NCBI GenBank assembly: GCA_023228945.1
Contig: JALOAI010000003.1
Location: 156,191-220,190, forward strand
DNA length: 64,000 bases
From: Pigmentiphaga sp.
GTDB lineage: Bacteria > Pseudomonadota > Gammaproteobacteria > Burkholderiales > Burkholderiaceae_B
Reading direction: 5' to 3'
In this document: in pieces, positions 18,316-26,574 of the stretch
How the letters are laid out: each line of letters begins with the position of its first letter
Numbering within the stretch: the first letter of the stretch is position 1
Made by a program: the position numbers and the translations under genes
Notes under the pieces: generated by a model
What the model saw: the letters and a program-made list of their open reading frames with translations, nothing else
Told to the model about the DNA's origin: nothing
Database searches by the model: none

Positions 18316-19887
18316 ATGAAGCGTTTCTCTCTCGCCGCGCTGGCGCTGGCGGCCGCCGTCCTGGCCGCGCCGGCGCACGCACAGACCCTGAAAGTCGGCA
18401 TCATCGGCGATCCGGCCTCGCTGAACCCCACGCGTATCACAGGCGGCGTCTGGGAAGAAGACGTACTGCGGGATCTGTTCGCGGGACTGGTGGAGGTGTC
18501 GAAAGACGGCCAGTTGGTGCCCGGCGTGGCCACTGCCTGGAACTTGTCGGAGGATGGCAAAACCTACACCTTCACGCTGCGCGAATCGCAATGGTCGGAC
18601 GGCACGCCGCTGACGGCGGATGATTTCGTCTATGCCTGGCGCTATGTGCTGGATCCGAAAAACGCGGTCAATACCGCGCACCGCCTGTACCCCATCGCCA
18701 ATGCGGAGGCGATCGCAAAAGGCGAGCAAGCTCCGGATTCGCTGGGCGTGCGTTCGCTCGACGGCGGCAAGATCCTGGAAGTGACGCTCAACGAGCCTTC
18801 CACCTATTTCCTGAGCACGCTGGTGCTGCCGGTGTTCTACCCGCTGCCGCGGCAGGCCATCGAAGCCCACGGGAATGCCTGGAGCGAGGTCGATAACATC
18901 GTCGTCAACGGCCCCTTCGTGCCGACGCGATGGATTACCGGGAGCGAATTGAACACCAGGAAGAACACGCATTACTACGACGCGGCGGATGTGGAGATCG
19001 ATGGCGTGACCTTCTTCCCCATCGAGGATCGCGACAGCGGCATCACCCGGTTTCGCGCCGGTGATCTCGATGTGCTGCGCGACTTCCCGGCTTCGCAGTA
19101 TGAATTCCTGAAGCAGGAGCTGCCGGACGCCACCCGCCTGGCGCCGAGGCTGGGCAGCTATTATTTATCGTTCAACCTGCGCGATGGCCGGGCCACCGCC
19201 GATCCGCGCGTCCGCGAGGCGCTGAGCCTGGCCATCAACCGCGAGGTCATCGCCTCGCAACTGCTGGAGAATGCGGTATTGCCGCTGAACTCCTTCCTGC
19301 CCACGGGCTTGAGCCAGTACACCGCGCAGCCCCAGGCCGGTCTCGACGCGCCGTACGCCCAGCGCCGGGAACGTGCCGCCGCGCTTCTGAAAGAGGCGGG
19401 ATATGGTCCCGACAAACCCCTGAAGCTGGGCTTGAGCTTCAATAGCGGCAGCGAACACCAGCGGATCGCCGTGGCGGTGGCGGCGCAATGGAAGCCCTTG
19501 GGCGTGTTGGTCGAGCTTTCCAACACCGAGGCCAACGTGCACTACGCCAACCTGCGCGCGGGCGATTACGACGTGGGCCGCGCCGCCTGGCTATCGAGCT
19601 ACGACGATCCGCAGAACTTCCTGCAGCTGTTGTATACGCCCACGAATAACTACGGCCTGTACCGCGACGACACCTTCAATCGTTTGTATGAACAGGCCAA
19701 CCTCGAACGCGATCCGGTCAAGCGCCGGGAGTTGCTGGAGCAGGCCGAGGCGCGTTTGGCCGAAGCCTGGCCGGTGGCGCCGATCTACGAATATGCCTCG
19801 CGTAATCTGGTCAACCCGCGCCTCGAAGGCTGGGAGGACAACTCGCTGGATATTCATCCTTCGCGTGCGGTGTCGTTCCGCCAATAA
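18316..19887 (+). CDS. oppA: Peptide-type ABC transporter substrate-binding protein (OppA-like)
   Basis: 523 residues. The signal peptide MKRFSLAALALAAAVLAAPAHA is followed by the SBP_bac_5 fold: SLNPTRITGG, GLVEVSKDGQLVPGVATAW, YTFTLRESQWSDGTPLTADDFVYAW and the hinge region GPFVPTRWITGSEL. It captures a peptide or peptide-like solute in the periplasm and delivers it to OppBC. AGAGGTG about 6 nt before the ATG supports the start. It lies 128 bp after the ATPase gene, across a hairpin. Confidence 0.94.
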   Translation: MKRFSLAALALAAAVLAAPAHAQTLKVGIIGDPASLNPTRITGGVWEEDVLRDLFAGLVEVSKDGQLVPGVATAWNLSEDGKTYTFTLRESQWSDGTPLTADDFVYAWRYVLDPKNAVNTAHRLYPIANAEAIAKGEQAPDSLGVRSLDGGKILEVTLNEPSTYFLSTLVLPVFYPLPRQAIEAHGNAWSEVDNIVVNGPFVPTRWITGSELNTRKNTHYYDAADVEIDGVTFFPIEDRDSGITRFRAGDLDVLRDFPASQYEFLKQELPDATRLAPRLGSYYLSFNLRDGRATADPRVREALSLAINREVIASQLLENAVLPLNSFLPTGLSQYTAQPQAGLDAPYAQRRERAAALLKEAGYGPDKPLKLGLSFNSGSEHQRIAVAVAAQWKPLGVLVELSNTEANVHYANLRAGDYDVGRAAWLSSYDDPQNFLQLLYTPTNNYGLYRDDTFNRLYEQANLERDPVKRRELLEQAEARLAEAWPVAPIYEYASRNLVNPRLEGWEDNSLDIHPSRAVSFRQ

Positions 19888-19913
19888 GGCGGGCGGAGCC
19901 AGGATCGCCAGGC

Positions 19914-20561
19914 GTGTCGATGGCCAAGCCGCCGGGGCAGCAATACACCAGCTTCGATGGCCATCGGCGGCTGGTCAGCGGCTCGCTGCTGGCCAACGCC
20001 ATGGCCTTGAAGGCGGCCCGGGCCAATGGCGCCGAGGGGCCGTTGCGCATTTTCGACGATGCCACGGGCCGCGCCGTCGAGATCGATCTGCGTGGGAGTG
20101 ACGATGAAGTGGCGCTGCGCGTGGCCGGTCATGCCGCCGGCGAGCTGGCGGGGCTGGAACTCTCCGCCCCTGGAGCCCCGGCACCGGCGGCGCGGCGCGG
20201 CCGGGGACGGCCCAAGCTGGGGGTGGTGGCGCGCGAGGTAACCTTGCTGGAGCGCCAATGGGAATGGCTGGCGAGCCAGCGCGGCGGCGCCTCCGTCACC
20301 CTGAGGCGGCTGGTGGACGAAGCCCGCCGCCTCGATGCCGAGCGTAGCCGGGGCCGCTGGGCACAGGAACGTACCTACAATTTTCTGGCCACGATCGCTG
20401 TCGGCCTGCCCCGTTATGCGGAGGTGGTGCGCGCCTTGTTCGCCCACGACACCCGCCGCTTGCGCAAGGGGCTGGCCGGCTGGCCACCCGATGTGCGCGA
20501 GCATGCGCTGGAGCTGGCCGATGCCGACTGGCCGGGGTCGACCGCGTCGAATCCGGGCTGA
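19914..20561 (+). CDS. DUF2239 family protein
   Basis: 215 residues. FDGHRRLVSGSL near the N-terminus, RIFDDATGRAVEIDLRG, then RGRPKLGVVAREVTLLERQWEWL and GGASVTLRRLVDEAR match the DUF2239 family, a cytoplasmic family of unknown function. The RGRPKLGV segment looks AT-hook-like but is a family motif. It follows oppA by 26 bp and may be co-transcribed. The start could be GTG 19914 or ATG 19920; neither has a strong ribosome-binding site. Confidence 0.8.
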   Translation: MSMAKPPGQQYTSFDGHRRLVSGSLLANAMALKAARANGAEGPLRIFDDATGRAVEIDLRGSDDEVALRVAGHAAGELAGLELSAPGAPAPAARRGRGRPKLGVVAREVTLLERQWEWLASQRGGASVTLRRLVDEARRLDAERSRGRWAQERTYNFLATIAVGLPRYAEVVRALFAHDTRRLRKGLAGWPPDVREHALELADADWPGSTASNPG

Positions 20562-20586
20562 TTCCCGACCGGCCGTCGCCACCCGG

Positions 20587-21537
20587 TTACGCCGGCCGCG
20601 CCGCCGGTGCGGCCAGGGCGTGCCGCAGATGGTCGACCAGGCATTCCACGGCACGAGGGATCCGCGCGCTCCAGGGGCGGATGGCGTAGATCTTGCCGCC
20701 GAAGAAGTCCACGGGCCGCCAATCGTCCAGCACCGGGTGCAGCCGTCCCTCGCCCAGGGCCTGGGCGGCGGAGAAGTCGGATAGCAGGCCGATGCCCAGG
20801 CCGGCCAGGGCAGCTTCGCGCAGTGCCTCGCTGTTGTTGACCTGCAAGGGCCCTTGCACCGGGACGCTCAGACGTTCGGGCGGCTGCCGCCGCGAGCGGC
20901 CCCGGCTGCGCTCGAACGCCCAGTGCGTGGTGGGGCCGCCGCGCAGGTACAGCAGGCAGGCATGCCGCGACAGCTCCGCCGGATGGCGGGGCGTGCCGTG
21001 TGCGCGCAGGTAGTCGGCGCTCGCCACCAGCAGTGACCGGGTGTCGCACAAGGGCCAGGCGATCATGTTCTCGGGAGGCGAGTCGGTATGGCGGATGGCG
21101 AGGTCGAAGCCGGCGCGCGCCAGATGGGTCAACTGGTCGTGCAGGTCGATCTCCAGCCGGATCTCGGGAAAGCGCTTGAGAAAACGCGCCAGCTCGGGCA
21201 TCACCACCTGCCGGCCCAGGGCCACCGGACAGGTCATGCGCACCAGCCCGCGCGGCTCGCCGGCGAGATCCTGGATGCCGGTCACGGCCTGGCTGATATG
21301 GGCGAAGGCGGCCTGGGTCTGGTTGACGAGGTGGCTGCCGGCCTCGGTGAGCACCACCGATCGCGTGGTGCGACGCACCAGTGGCATGCCGACGCTCTTT
21401 TCGAGCTCGCTGATCCGGGTGCTGGCCGAGGCCTTGGAGATGCGAAGGATGTGGGCCGCCTGGGTGAAGCTGCGAGTCTCGGCGAGGACGGTGAGCAGGT
21501 GGATGTCGGCGAAGGCGGGCGGGGCGGTGGGGTTCAT
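20587..21537 (-). CDS. LysR-type transcriptional regulator
   Basis: 316 residues. An N-terminal winged helix-turn-helix (FADIHLLTVLAETRSFTQAA to LEKSVGMPLVRRTTR) precedes a periplasmic-binding-like effector domain containing DLAIRHTD and GLGIGLLSDF. It is divergent from mmsA with a 167-bp gap holding an inverted repeat, the usual arrangement for a LysR regulator controlling its neighbour. The ATG at 21537 starts the recognisable domain; a longer frame upstream covers the promoter. Confidence 0.92.
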   Translation of the reverse strand: MNPTAPPAFADIHLLTVLAETRSFTQAAHILRISKASASTRISELEKSVGMPLVRRTTRSVVLTEAGSHLVNQTQAAFAHISQAVTGIQDLAGEPRGLVRMTCPVALGRQVVMPELARFLKRFPEIRLEIDLHDQLTHLARAGFDLAIRHTDSPPENMIAWPLCDTRSLLVASADYLRAHGTPRHPAELSRHACLLYLRGGPTTHWAFERSRGRSRRQPPERLSVPVQGPLQVNNSEALREAALAGLGIGLLSDFSAAQALGEGRLHPVLDDWRPVDFFGGKIYAIRPWSARIPRAVECLVDHLRHALAAPAARPA

Positions 21538-21600
21538 GGAGGATGCGCTGGTCTGGCGGTGGCGGGACCGGGCGCTGCCCGGGATGGCGGAGCGGTAATG

Positions 21601-21622
21601 ATTGTTTGAAATACTAAACAAT
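21601..21622. promoter_or_regulatory. Candidate LysR operator
   Basis: ATTGTTT (21601-21607) and AAACAAT (21616-21622) form a perfect inverted repeat with an 8-nt spacer and fit the T-N11-A LysR consensus. It lies in an AT-rich patch between the divergent lysR and mmsA genes, 64 bp from the lysR start, so it probably mediates autoregulation and control of mmsA. Confidence 0.65.
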
Positions 21623-21704
21623 GTTATCAGCATCCGGGGATTCTGCAGCCGGCGGCCGTGATCTATAGTTGGCGGCATTCTCGTCAGCCTTGTGGAGATC
21701 CTTC

Positions 21705-23264
21705 ATGCCCGCTTCCCCCATCCCTGCAACCTCGTCCGGCGCAGCGCCCGCCGCCATGTCCCGCGTGCCGCACTGGATCCAGGGGGCCCTCTCGGCGCCG
21801 GCCGGCATGGAGCGGCTCCACGACGTCTTCAATCCCGCCACCGGGCAGGCGGAGCGGCAGGTGGTGCTGGCCGGCGCCGCGGACGTTGACGCCGCCGTGG
21901 CCAGCGCGCAGGCGGCCTTCGAGGGCTGGGCGCGGATGCCGCCGCTGCGTCGCGGCAGGGTCCTGTTCCGCTTTCTGGAGCTGCTGAACCAGTACAAGGA
22001 CGATCTCGCGCGCCTGATCACCCGGGAGCACGGGAAGATTTTCTCGGATGCGCAAGGCGAAGTGGTCCGGGGCCTGGAGATCGTCGAGTTCGCCTGCGGC
22101 ATCCCGCATCTGCTCAAGGGCGATTTCACCGACCAGGTCTCCACCGGCATCGACAACTGGACGCTGCGCCAGCCGCTGGGCGTGGTGGCCGGCGTCACGC
22201 CGTTCAACTTTCCTGTCATGGTGCCGTTGTGGATGTGTCCGGTGGCGCTCGCGGCCGGCAACACCTTCGTGCTCAAGCCGAGTCCGCTCGATCCCAGTCC
22301 CTCGCTGTTTCTCGCCGAGTTGCTGCAGCGGGCCGGCCTGCCCGATGGCGCGTTCAATGTACTGCAGGGCGACAAGGAGGCCGTGGAAGGCCTCCTGCAC
22401 CATCCCGATGTGCGCGCGCTGTCGTTCGTCGGCTCGACCCCGGTGGCAGCCTCCCTCTACGAGACCGGCGCGCGTCTGGGCAAGCGGGTGCAGGCGCTGG
22501 GCGGCGCCAAGAACCACATGGTGATCATGCCCGACGCCGACCTCGACCAGGCCGTGGACGCGCTGGTCGGCGCCGCCTTCGGCTCGGCCGGCGAGCGCTG
22601 CATGGCGATCTCGGTGGCGGTGCTGGTGGGCGACGTGGCCGATCGCATCATGCCGCGCCTGGTGGAGCGCACCCGGCAGCTGCAGGTGCGCGACGGCATG
22701 GACGCGGCGGCGGAGATGGGGCCGATCGTTACCGCCGCCGCGCGCGAACGGATCGCCGGCTACATCGAGCTGGGCGTGAGCGAGGGCGCGCAACTGCTGG
22801 TGGATGGGCGCACGCTCGATTCCGCCGTCGCGGGCGAAGGCCGCGAGAATGGCTTCTGGCTGGGCGGCACGCTGTTCGACCGGGTGACGCCGGCCATGCG
22901 GATCTATCAGGAGGAAATCTTCGGCCCGGTGCTGGGCTGCGTGCGGGTGGAGAGCTTCGGCGAGGCCATCGAGCTGATCAACCGCCATGAGTTCGGCAAC
23001 GGCGTGAGCTGCTTTACGCGCGACGGCAACATCGCGCGCGAGTTCGGCCGCCGCATCGAGGTGGGCATGGTGGGCATCAACGTGCCCATCCCGGTGCCCA
23101 TGGCCTGGCATGGCTTCGGCGGCTGGAAGCGGTCGCTGTTCGGCGACATGCATGCCTACGGCACCGAAGGCGTGCGCTTCTATACCCGGCAAAAGAGCAT
23201 CATGCAGCGCTGGCCGGAGAGCATCGACAAGGGCGCGGAGTTCGTCATGCCCACCGCGCGTTAG
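21705..23264 (+). CDS. mmsA: CoA-acylating methylmalonate-semialdehyde dehydrogenase
   Basis: 519 residues. ALDH superfamily signatures include GVTPFNFPVMVPLWM, FVGSTPVA, and the catalytic Cys in GSAGERCMAIS. The latter, with LGGAKNHMVI, is diagnostic of the CoA-dependent MmsA group, which oxidises methylmalonate or malonate semialdehyde to propionyl- or acetyl-CoA in valine, inositol or beta-alanine breakdown. GGAG 7 nt upstream fixes the start at 21705. It is divergently transcribed from a LysR regulator; no other valine-pathway gene is adjacent, so the physiological substrate is not shown. Confidence 0.93.
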   Translation: MPASPIPATSSGAAPAAMSRVPHWIQGALSAPAGMERLHDVFNPATGQAERQVVLAGAADVDAAVASAQAAFEGWARMPPLRRGRVLFRFLELLNQYKDDLARLITREHGKIFSDAQGEVVRGLEIVEFACGIPHLLKGDFTDQVSTGIDNWTLRQPLGVVAGVTPFNFPVMVPLWMCPVALAAGNTFVLKPSPLDPSPSLFLAELLQRAGLPDGAFNVLQGDKEAVEGLLHHPDVRALSFVGSTPVAASLYETGARLGKRVQALGGAKNHMVIMPDADLDQAVDALVGAAFGSAGERCMAISVAVLVGDVADRIMPRLVERTRQLQVRDGMDAAAEMGPIVTAAARERIAGYIELGVSEGAQLLVDGRTLDSAVAGEGRENGFWLGGTLFDRVTPAMRIYQEEIFGPVLGCVRVESFGEAIELINRHEFGNGVSCFTRDGNIAREFGRRIEVGMVGINVPIPVPMAWHGFGGWKRSLFGDMHAYGTEGVRFYTRQKSIMQRWPESIDKGAEFVMPTAR

Positions 23265-23415
23265 CGGCGGCGTCCCTGGGGGGCAATGCGACAGGCCGGA
23301 GTTCCGCAGCGCTCGTTATGCGTGGCGGTCATGAGGATTCAAGAAAGGATTCGTTCCGGTTACGGCCGTGAATCCGCATGATGACGGTTCATCCCATTGT
23401 TCCAAGGAAGCCGTC

Positions 23416-24435
23416 ATGCCGCAATTTTCCCGGGTTCTCGTCGTCGCCGCCGTCGGGGCCCTGCTCGCCTTCGGGCCCCTGAAATCCGCGCTGTCCCAGT
23501 CGCAGACCCTGCTCAACGTTTCCTACGATCCCACTCGCGAGCTGTATCGGGAGATCAACCAGCATTTCATCAAGGACTACCAGGACAGGACGGGGGTGGA
23601 CCTGACGATCCGCCAATCGCATGGCGGCTCGGGACGCCAGGCGCGCTCGGTGATCGACGGCCTGGATGCCGATGTGGTGACGCTGGCGCTGGCCTACGAC
23701 ATCGATGCGATCGCCGACCGTGGTGTGTTGCCGAAGGATTGGCAGGGCCGGCTGGCGAAGAACAGCTCGCCTTATACCTCGACCATCGTATTCCTGGTGC
23801 GCAAGGGCAACCCCAAGAACCTGGCGGATTGGGATGACCTGATCGAGGAAGGGGTGCAGGTGATCACGCCCAACCCCAAAACATCCGGTGGCGCGCGCTG
23901 GAACTATCTGGCGGCCTGGGCCTACGAGTTGCGGCGCAGCGGTGGCGACGCGCGGAAGGCGGCCGAGTTTGTCGGCAAGCTCTTCAGGAATGTGCCGGTG
24001 CTCGATACCGGCGCCAGGGGCTCGACCACGACTTTCGTCGAGCGGGGCATCGGCGATGTGCTGCTGGCCTGGGAGAACGAGGCTTTCCTGGCGCTCAATG
24101 AGCTTGGGCCGGACAAATTCGATATCGTGGTGCCATCGCTGTCCATCCTGGCCGAGCCGCCGGTAACGGTGGTGGACCGGGTGGTGGATCGCAAGGGCAC
24201 CCGCCAGGCCGCCCAGGCTTACCTGGAATATCTTTATACCCCGGAAGCGCAGGACATTATCGGCCGTCATTACTATCGCCCAACGAACGCCGAAGCCGCC
24301 GCCAAATATGCGGAACAATTTCCCGCGCTGGAGCTGATCACGGTGGACGAGGTGTTCGGCGGCTGGCGCAAGGCGCAGCAGGAGCATTTCGCCGACGGTG
24401 GCAACTTCGATCAGATCTACCAGCCCCAGCGCTGA
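23416..24435 (+). CDS. sbp: Sulfate/thiosulfate-binding periplasmic protein
   Basis: 339 residues. After a signal peptide (VLVVAAVGALLAFGPL) the mature protein shows Sbp/CysP motifs: LLNVSYDPTREL, QSHGGSGRQARSV (sulfate-binding Ser/Gly region), TPNPKTSGGARWNYLAAW and DIVVPSLSILAEPPV. It binds sulfate or thiosulfate in the periplasm. AAGGAA 6 nt before the ATG at 23416 supports this start over an upstream in-frame ATG. It heads sbp-cysT-cysW-cysA with almost no gaps. Confidence 0.96.
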   Translation: MPQFSRVLVVAAVGALLAFGPLKSALSQSQTLLNVSYDPTRELYREINQHFIKDYQDRTGVDLTIRQSHGGSGRQARSVIDGLDADVVTLALAYDIDAIADRGVLPKDWQGRLAKNSSPYTSTIVFLVRKGNPKNLADWDDLIEEGVQVITPNPKTSGGARWNYLAAWAYELRRSGGDARKAAEFVGKLFRNVPVLDTGARGSTTTFVERGIGDVLLAWENEAFLALNELGPDKFDIVVPSLSILAEPPVTVVDRVVDRKGTRQAAQAYLEYLYTPEAQDIIGRHYYRPTNAEAAAKYAEQFPALELITVDEVFGGWRKAQQEHFADGGNFDQIYQPQR

Positions 24436-24437
24436 TC

Positions 24438-25379
24438 ATGGATTCCGTCGTCGCTTCGTCTGTGAAGGCCGGCCAAACCCAAGTGGCTCGGGCCGGCCGG
24501 CGCGGTTGCACACCCGGCCCGCAGGCCGGCCGCCCGGTGCGCCGCCGATTGCGCTTCGGCGTTCTGCCCGGCTTCGGTCTGTCGATGGGCTATGCCGTGC
24601 TGTATCTCGGCCTGCTGGTCTTGATCCCGCTGGCGACATTGCCGATCAAGAGCACGGAACTGGGCTGGATCCAGTTCTGGGATGTCGTCACGGCCCCTGG
24701 TGTGCTGGCATCGTATCGATTGACCTTCGGCGCGTCGGCGCTCGCGGCGCTGGTGAATCTGGTGTTCGGCTTTATCGTGGCCTGGATCCTGGTGCGCTAT
24801 CGCTTTCCGGGCAAGAAAGTCGTCGACTCGCTGGTGGACCTGCCTTTTGCGCTGCCGACCGCGGTGGCCGGGATTGCGCTGACGGCCTTGTACGCCGGCA
24901 ACGGCTGGCTGGGCGCGCCGCTCGAACGCTGGTTCGGGATCAAGGTCGCGTTTACGCCGCTGGGTATCGTGATCGCCCTGATTTTCATCGGCCTGCCCTT
25001 CGTCGTTCGCACCGTGCAACCCGTGCTGGAGGATATCGAGCGCGAACTCGAGGAGGCCGCGGCCAGCCTCGGCGCCGGGCGCCTGCAAACGTTTCTGCGG
25101 GTGCTGCTGCCCACGGTGCTGCCGGCGCTGCTGACCGGGTTCGCACTGGCCTTTGCCCGCTCGGTGGGCGAGTACGGGTCGGTGGTGTTTATCGCGGGGA
25201 ATATGCCGATGGTCTCGGAGATTGCGCCGCTGCTCATCATTTCCAAGTTGGAACAATTCGATTATGCCGGTGCCGCGGCCATCGCCACGGTGATGCTCAT
25301 GTTCTCTTTCGCCCTGCTGTTCATTATCAATTTGCTGCAGTGGTGGCAATCACGGCGCGGCCTGGGGAGAGCGGTATGA
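24438..25379 (+). CDS. cysT: Sulfate/thiosulfate ABC permease CysT
   Basis: 313 residues. Permease features are PGFGLSMGYAVLYLGLLVLIP, the VDLPFALPTAVAGI segment, the EAA loop LEEAAASLGAGRLQTF and ARSVGEYGSVVFIAGNMP, all typical of CysT/CysU. The first 40 residues are an unusual Arg/Gly/Pro-rich extension encoded by GC palindromic sequence (repeated GGCCGGCC), absent from typical CysT proteins. The stop overlaps the cysW start (ATGA). Confidence 0.95.
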   Translation: MDSVVASSVKAGQTQVARAGRRGCTPGPQAGRPVRRRLRFGVLPGFGLSMGYAVLYLGLLVLIPLATLPIKSTELGWIQFWDVVTAPGVLASYRLTFGASALAALVNLVFGFIVAWILVRYRFPGKKVVDSLVDLPFALPTAVAGIALTALYAGNGWLGAPLERWFGIKVAFTPLGIVIALIFIGLPFVVRTVQPVLEDIERELEEAAASLGAGRLQTFLRVLLPTVLPALLTGFALAFARSVGEYGSVVFIAGNMPMVSEIAPLLIISKLEQFDYAGAAAIATVMLMFSFALLFIINLLQWWQSRRGLGRAV

Positions 25380-26515
25380 GCGCGCCGGGCCGCTCCAAGC
25401 GCGAATCCTCCCTTGGGGAGGGGGTCGCGCAGCGACTGGAGGGCACTGTCAGCGCGCCGGGCCGCCCCAAGCGCGAATCCTCCCTCGGGGAGGGAGTCGC
25501 GCAGCGACTGGAGGGCATTGTCAGCGCGCCGGGCCGCCCCAAGCGCGAATCCTCCCTCGGGGAGGGAGTCGCGCAGCGACTGGAGGGCATTGTCAGCGCG
25601 CCGGGCCGCCCAGTGGGCGCTGGCAGTCCTCCCTCGCATCTGGATGAGCCGCGCTGGGTGCGCTGGCTGCTGCTCGCGGCGGGCTTGGGTTTCCTGGCGC
25701 TGTTCCTGGCCATGCCGCTGGTGGTCGTGTTTGCCGAAGCCTTGCGTCGCGGCTGGGCGCTGTACCTGGCGGCCATCGTCGAGCCCGACGCGTTGGCGGC
25801 GATCCGCCTGACGCTGTGGGTGGCGGCGATCTCGCTGCCGCTCAACCTGGTGTTCGGGGTTGCCACGGCGTGGGCCGTCACCAAGTTCCAGTTCCGTGGC
25901 AAACAGTTCTTCGTTACACTGATCGATCTACCGTTCGCGGTGTCGCCGGTGGTGGCCGGCCTGGTGTTCGTGCTGCTGTTCGGGTCGCAAGGGTGGCTCG
26001 GGCCCTGGTTTGCCGATAGCTCCTTCAAGATCGTCTATGCCGTGCCCGGCGTGGTATTGGCCACTTTGTTCGTCACCGTGCCGTTCATCGCCCGGGAGCT
26101 CATCCCGCTGATGCAGGCCCAGGGCAGCGACGAAGAACTGGCGGCGCTCACGCTGGCGGCATCGGGCTGGCAGATTTTCTGGCGCGTCACGCTGCCCAAC
26201 ATCAAGTGGGGCCTGTTGTATGGTGCCATTCTCAGCAACGCGCGCGCCATGGGCGAGTTCGGTGCGGTGTCGGTGGTGTCGGGCCATGTTCGCGGCCTGA
26301 CCAACACCATGACGCTGCACGTGGAGATCCTGTACAACGAATACATGTTCTCCGCCGCCTTCGCCGTGGCATCGCTGCTGGCTTTGCTGGCCTTGCTCAC
26401 CCTTGTGGTCAAGAGCGGGGTCGAATGGTGGAGCCATCGCCAGTCGGCGCAGCCGGAAGAGCCGGTGGCGGTGGCCCTGGATCCTTCCCTCGCGGGGGCG
26501 GGAGGCCGGGCATGA
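25376..26515 (+). CDS. cysW: Sulfate/thiosulfate ABC permease CysW with repeat-encoded N-terminus
   Basis: 379 residues, about 90 longer than typical CysW. Residues 1 to about 80 consist of three near-identical 24-residue units (SAPGRPKRESSLGEGVAQRL...), each encoded by a 72-bp DNA repeat, plus a partial fourth. The permease proper begins near PRWVRWLLLAAGLGFLALF and includes VDLPFAVSPVVAGLVFVLL, the EAA loop DEELAALTLAASGWQIF and ARAMGEFGAVSVVSGHVRG. Together with CysT it forms the sulfate channel. Start coupling by ATGA to cysT places the repeats inside the protein unless a downstream start is used. Confidence 0.93.
   Translation: MSAPGRSKRESSLGEGVAQRLEGTVSAPGRPKRESSLGEGVAQRLEGIVSAPGRPKRESSLGEGVAQRLEGIVSAPGRPVGAGSPPSHLDEPRWVRWLLLAAGLGFLALFLAMPLVVVFAEALRRGWALYLAAIVEPDALAAIRLTLWVAAISLPLNLVFGVATAWAVTKFQFRGKQFFVTLIDLPFAVSPVVAGLVFVLLFGSQGWLGPWFADSSFKIVYAVPGVVLATLFVTVPFIARELIPLMQAQGSDEELAALTLAASGWQIFWRVTLPNIKWGLLYGAILSNARAMGEFGAVSVVSGHVRGLTNTMTLHVEILYNEYMFSAAFAVASLLALLALLTLVVKSGVEWWSHRQSAQPEEPVAVALDPSLAGAGGRA
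25379..25611 (+). repeat. Repeat family B: three tandem 72-bp units plus a partial
   Basis: Units at 25379-25450, 25451-25522 and 25523-25594 are about 95% identical, and 25595-25611 is a truncated fourth. Each unit starts AGCGCGCCGGGCCGC, has a CCTCCCTCGGGGAGG palindrome and ends GCGACTGGAGGGCA followed by a T-rich trinucleotide. The unit length is a multiple of three, so tandem copies keep frame. Related units occur on the opposite strand at 36383-36527. Confidence 0.9.
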
Positions 26516-26574
26516 TCGATGGATACACTCTGAACGAAAACCGGCCGTACGCGGCCGATGAGGAAATGCGATGA
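26512..26574 (+). CDS. 20-codon ORF bridging cysW and cysA
   Basis: An ATG overlaps the cysW stop (ATGA, 26512-26515) and the frame ends at TGA 26572-26574, overlapping the cysA start (ATGA, 26571-26574). The product would be MIDGYTLNENRPYAADEEMR. The double overlap fits translational coupling from cysW to cysA rather than a functional peptide, but the acidic Tyr-rich sequence is not random-looking for this GC content. The same bases hold a small CCGGCC...GGCCG palindrome. I recognise no family. Confidence 0.45.
   Translation: MIDGYTLNENRPYAADEEMR

Noticed and set aside
24398..25375. Upstream 326 codons in frame with cysW
   Set aside because: This part overlaps cysT in another frame and encodes low-complexity sequence; the cysW start is the ATG at 25376.
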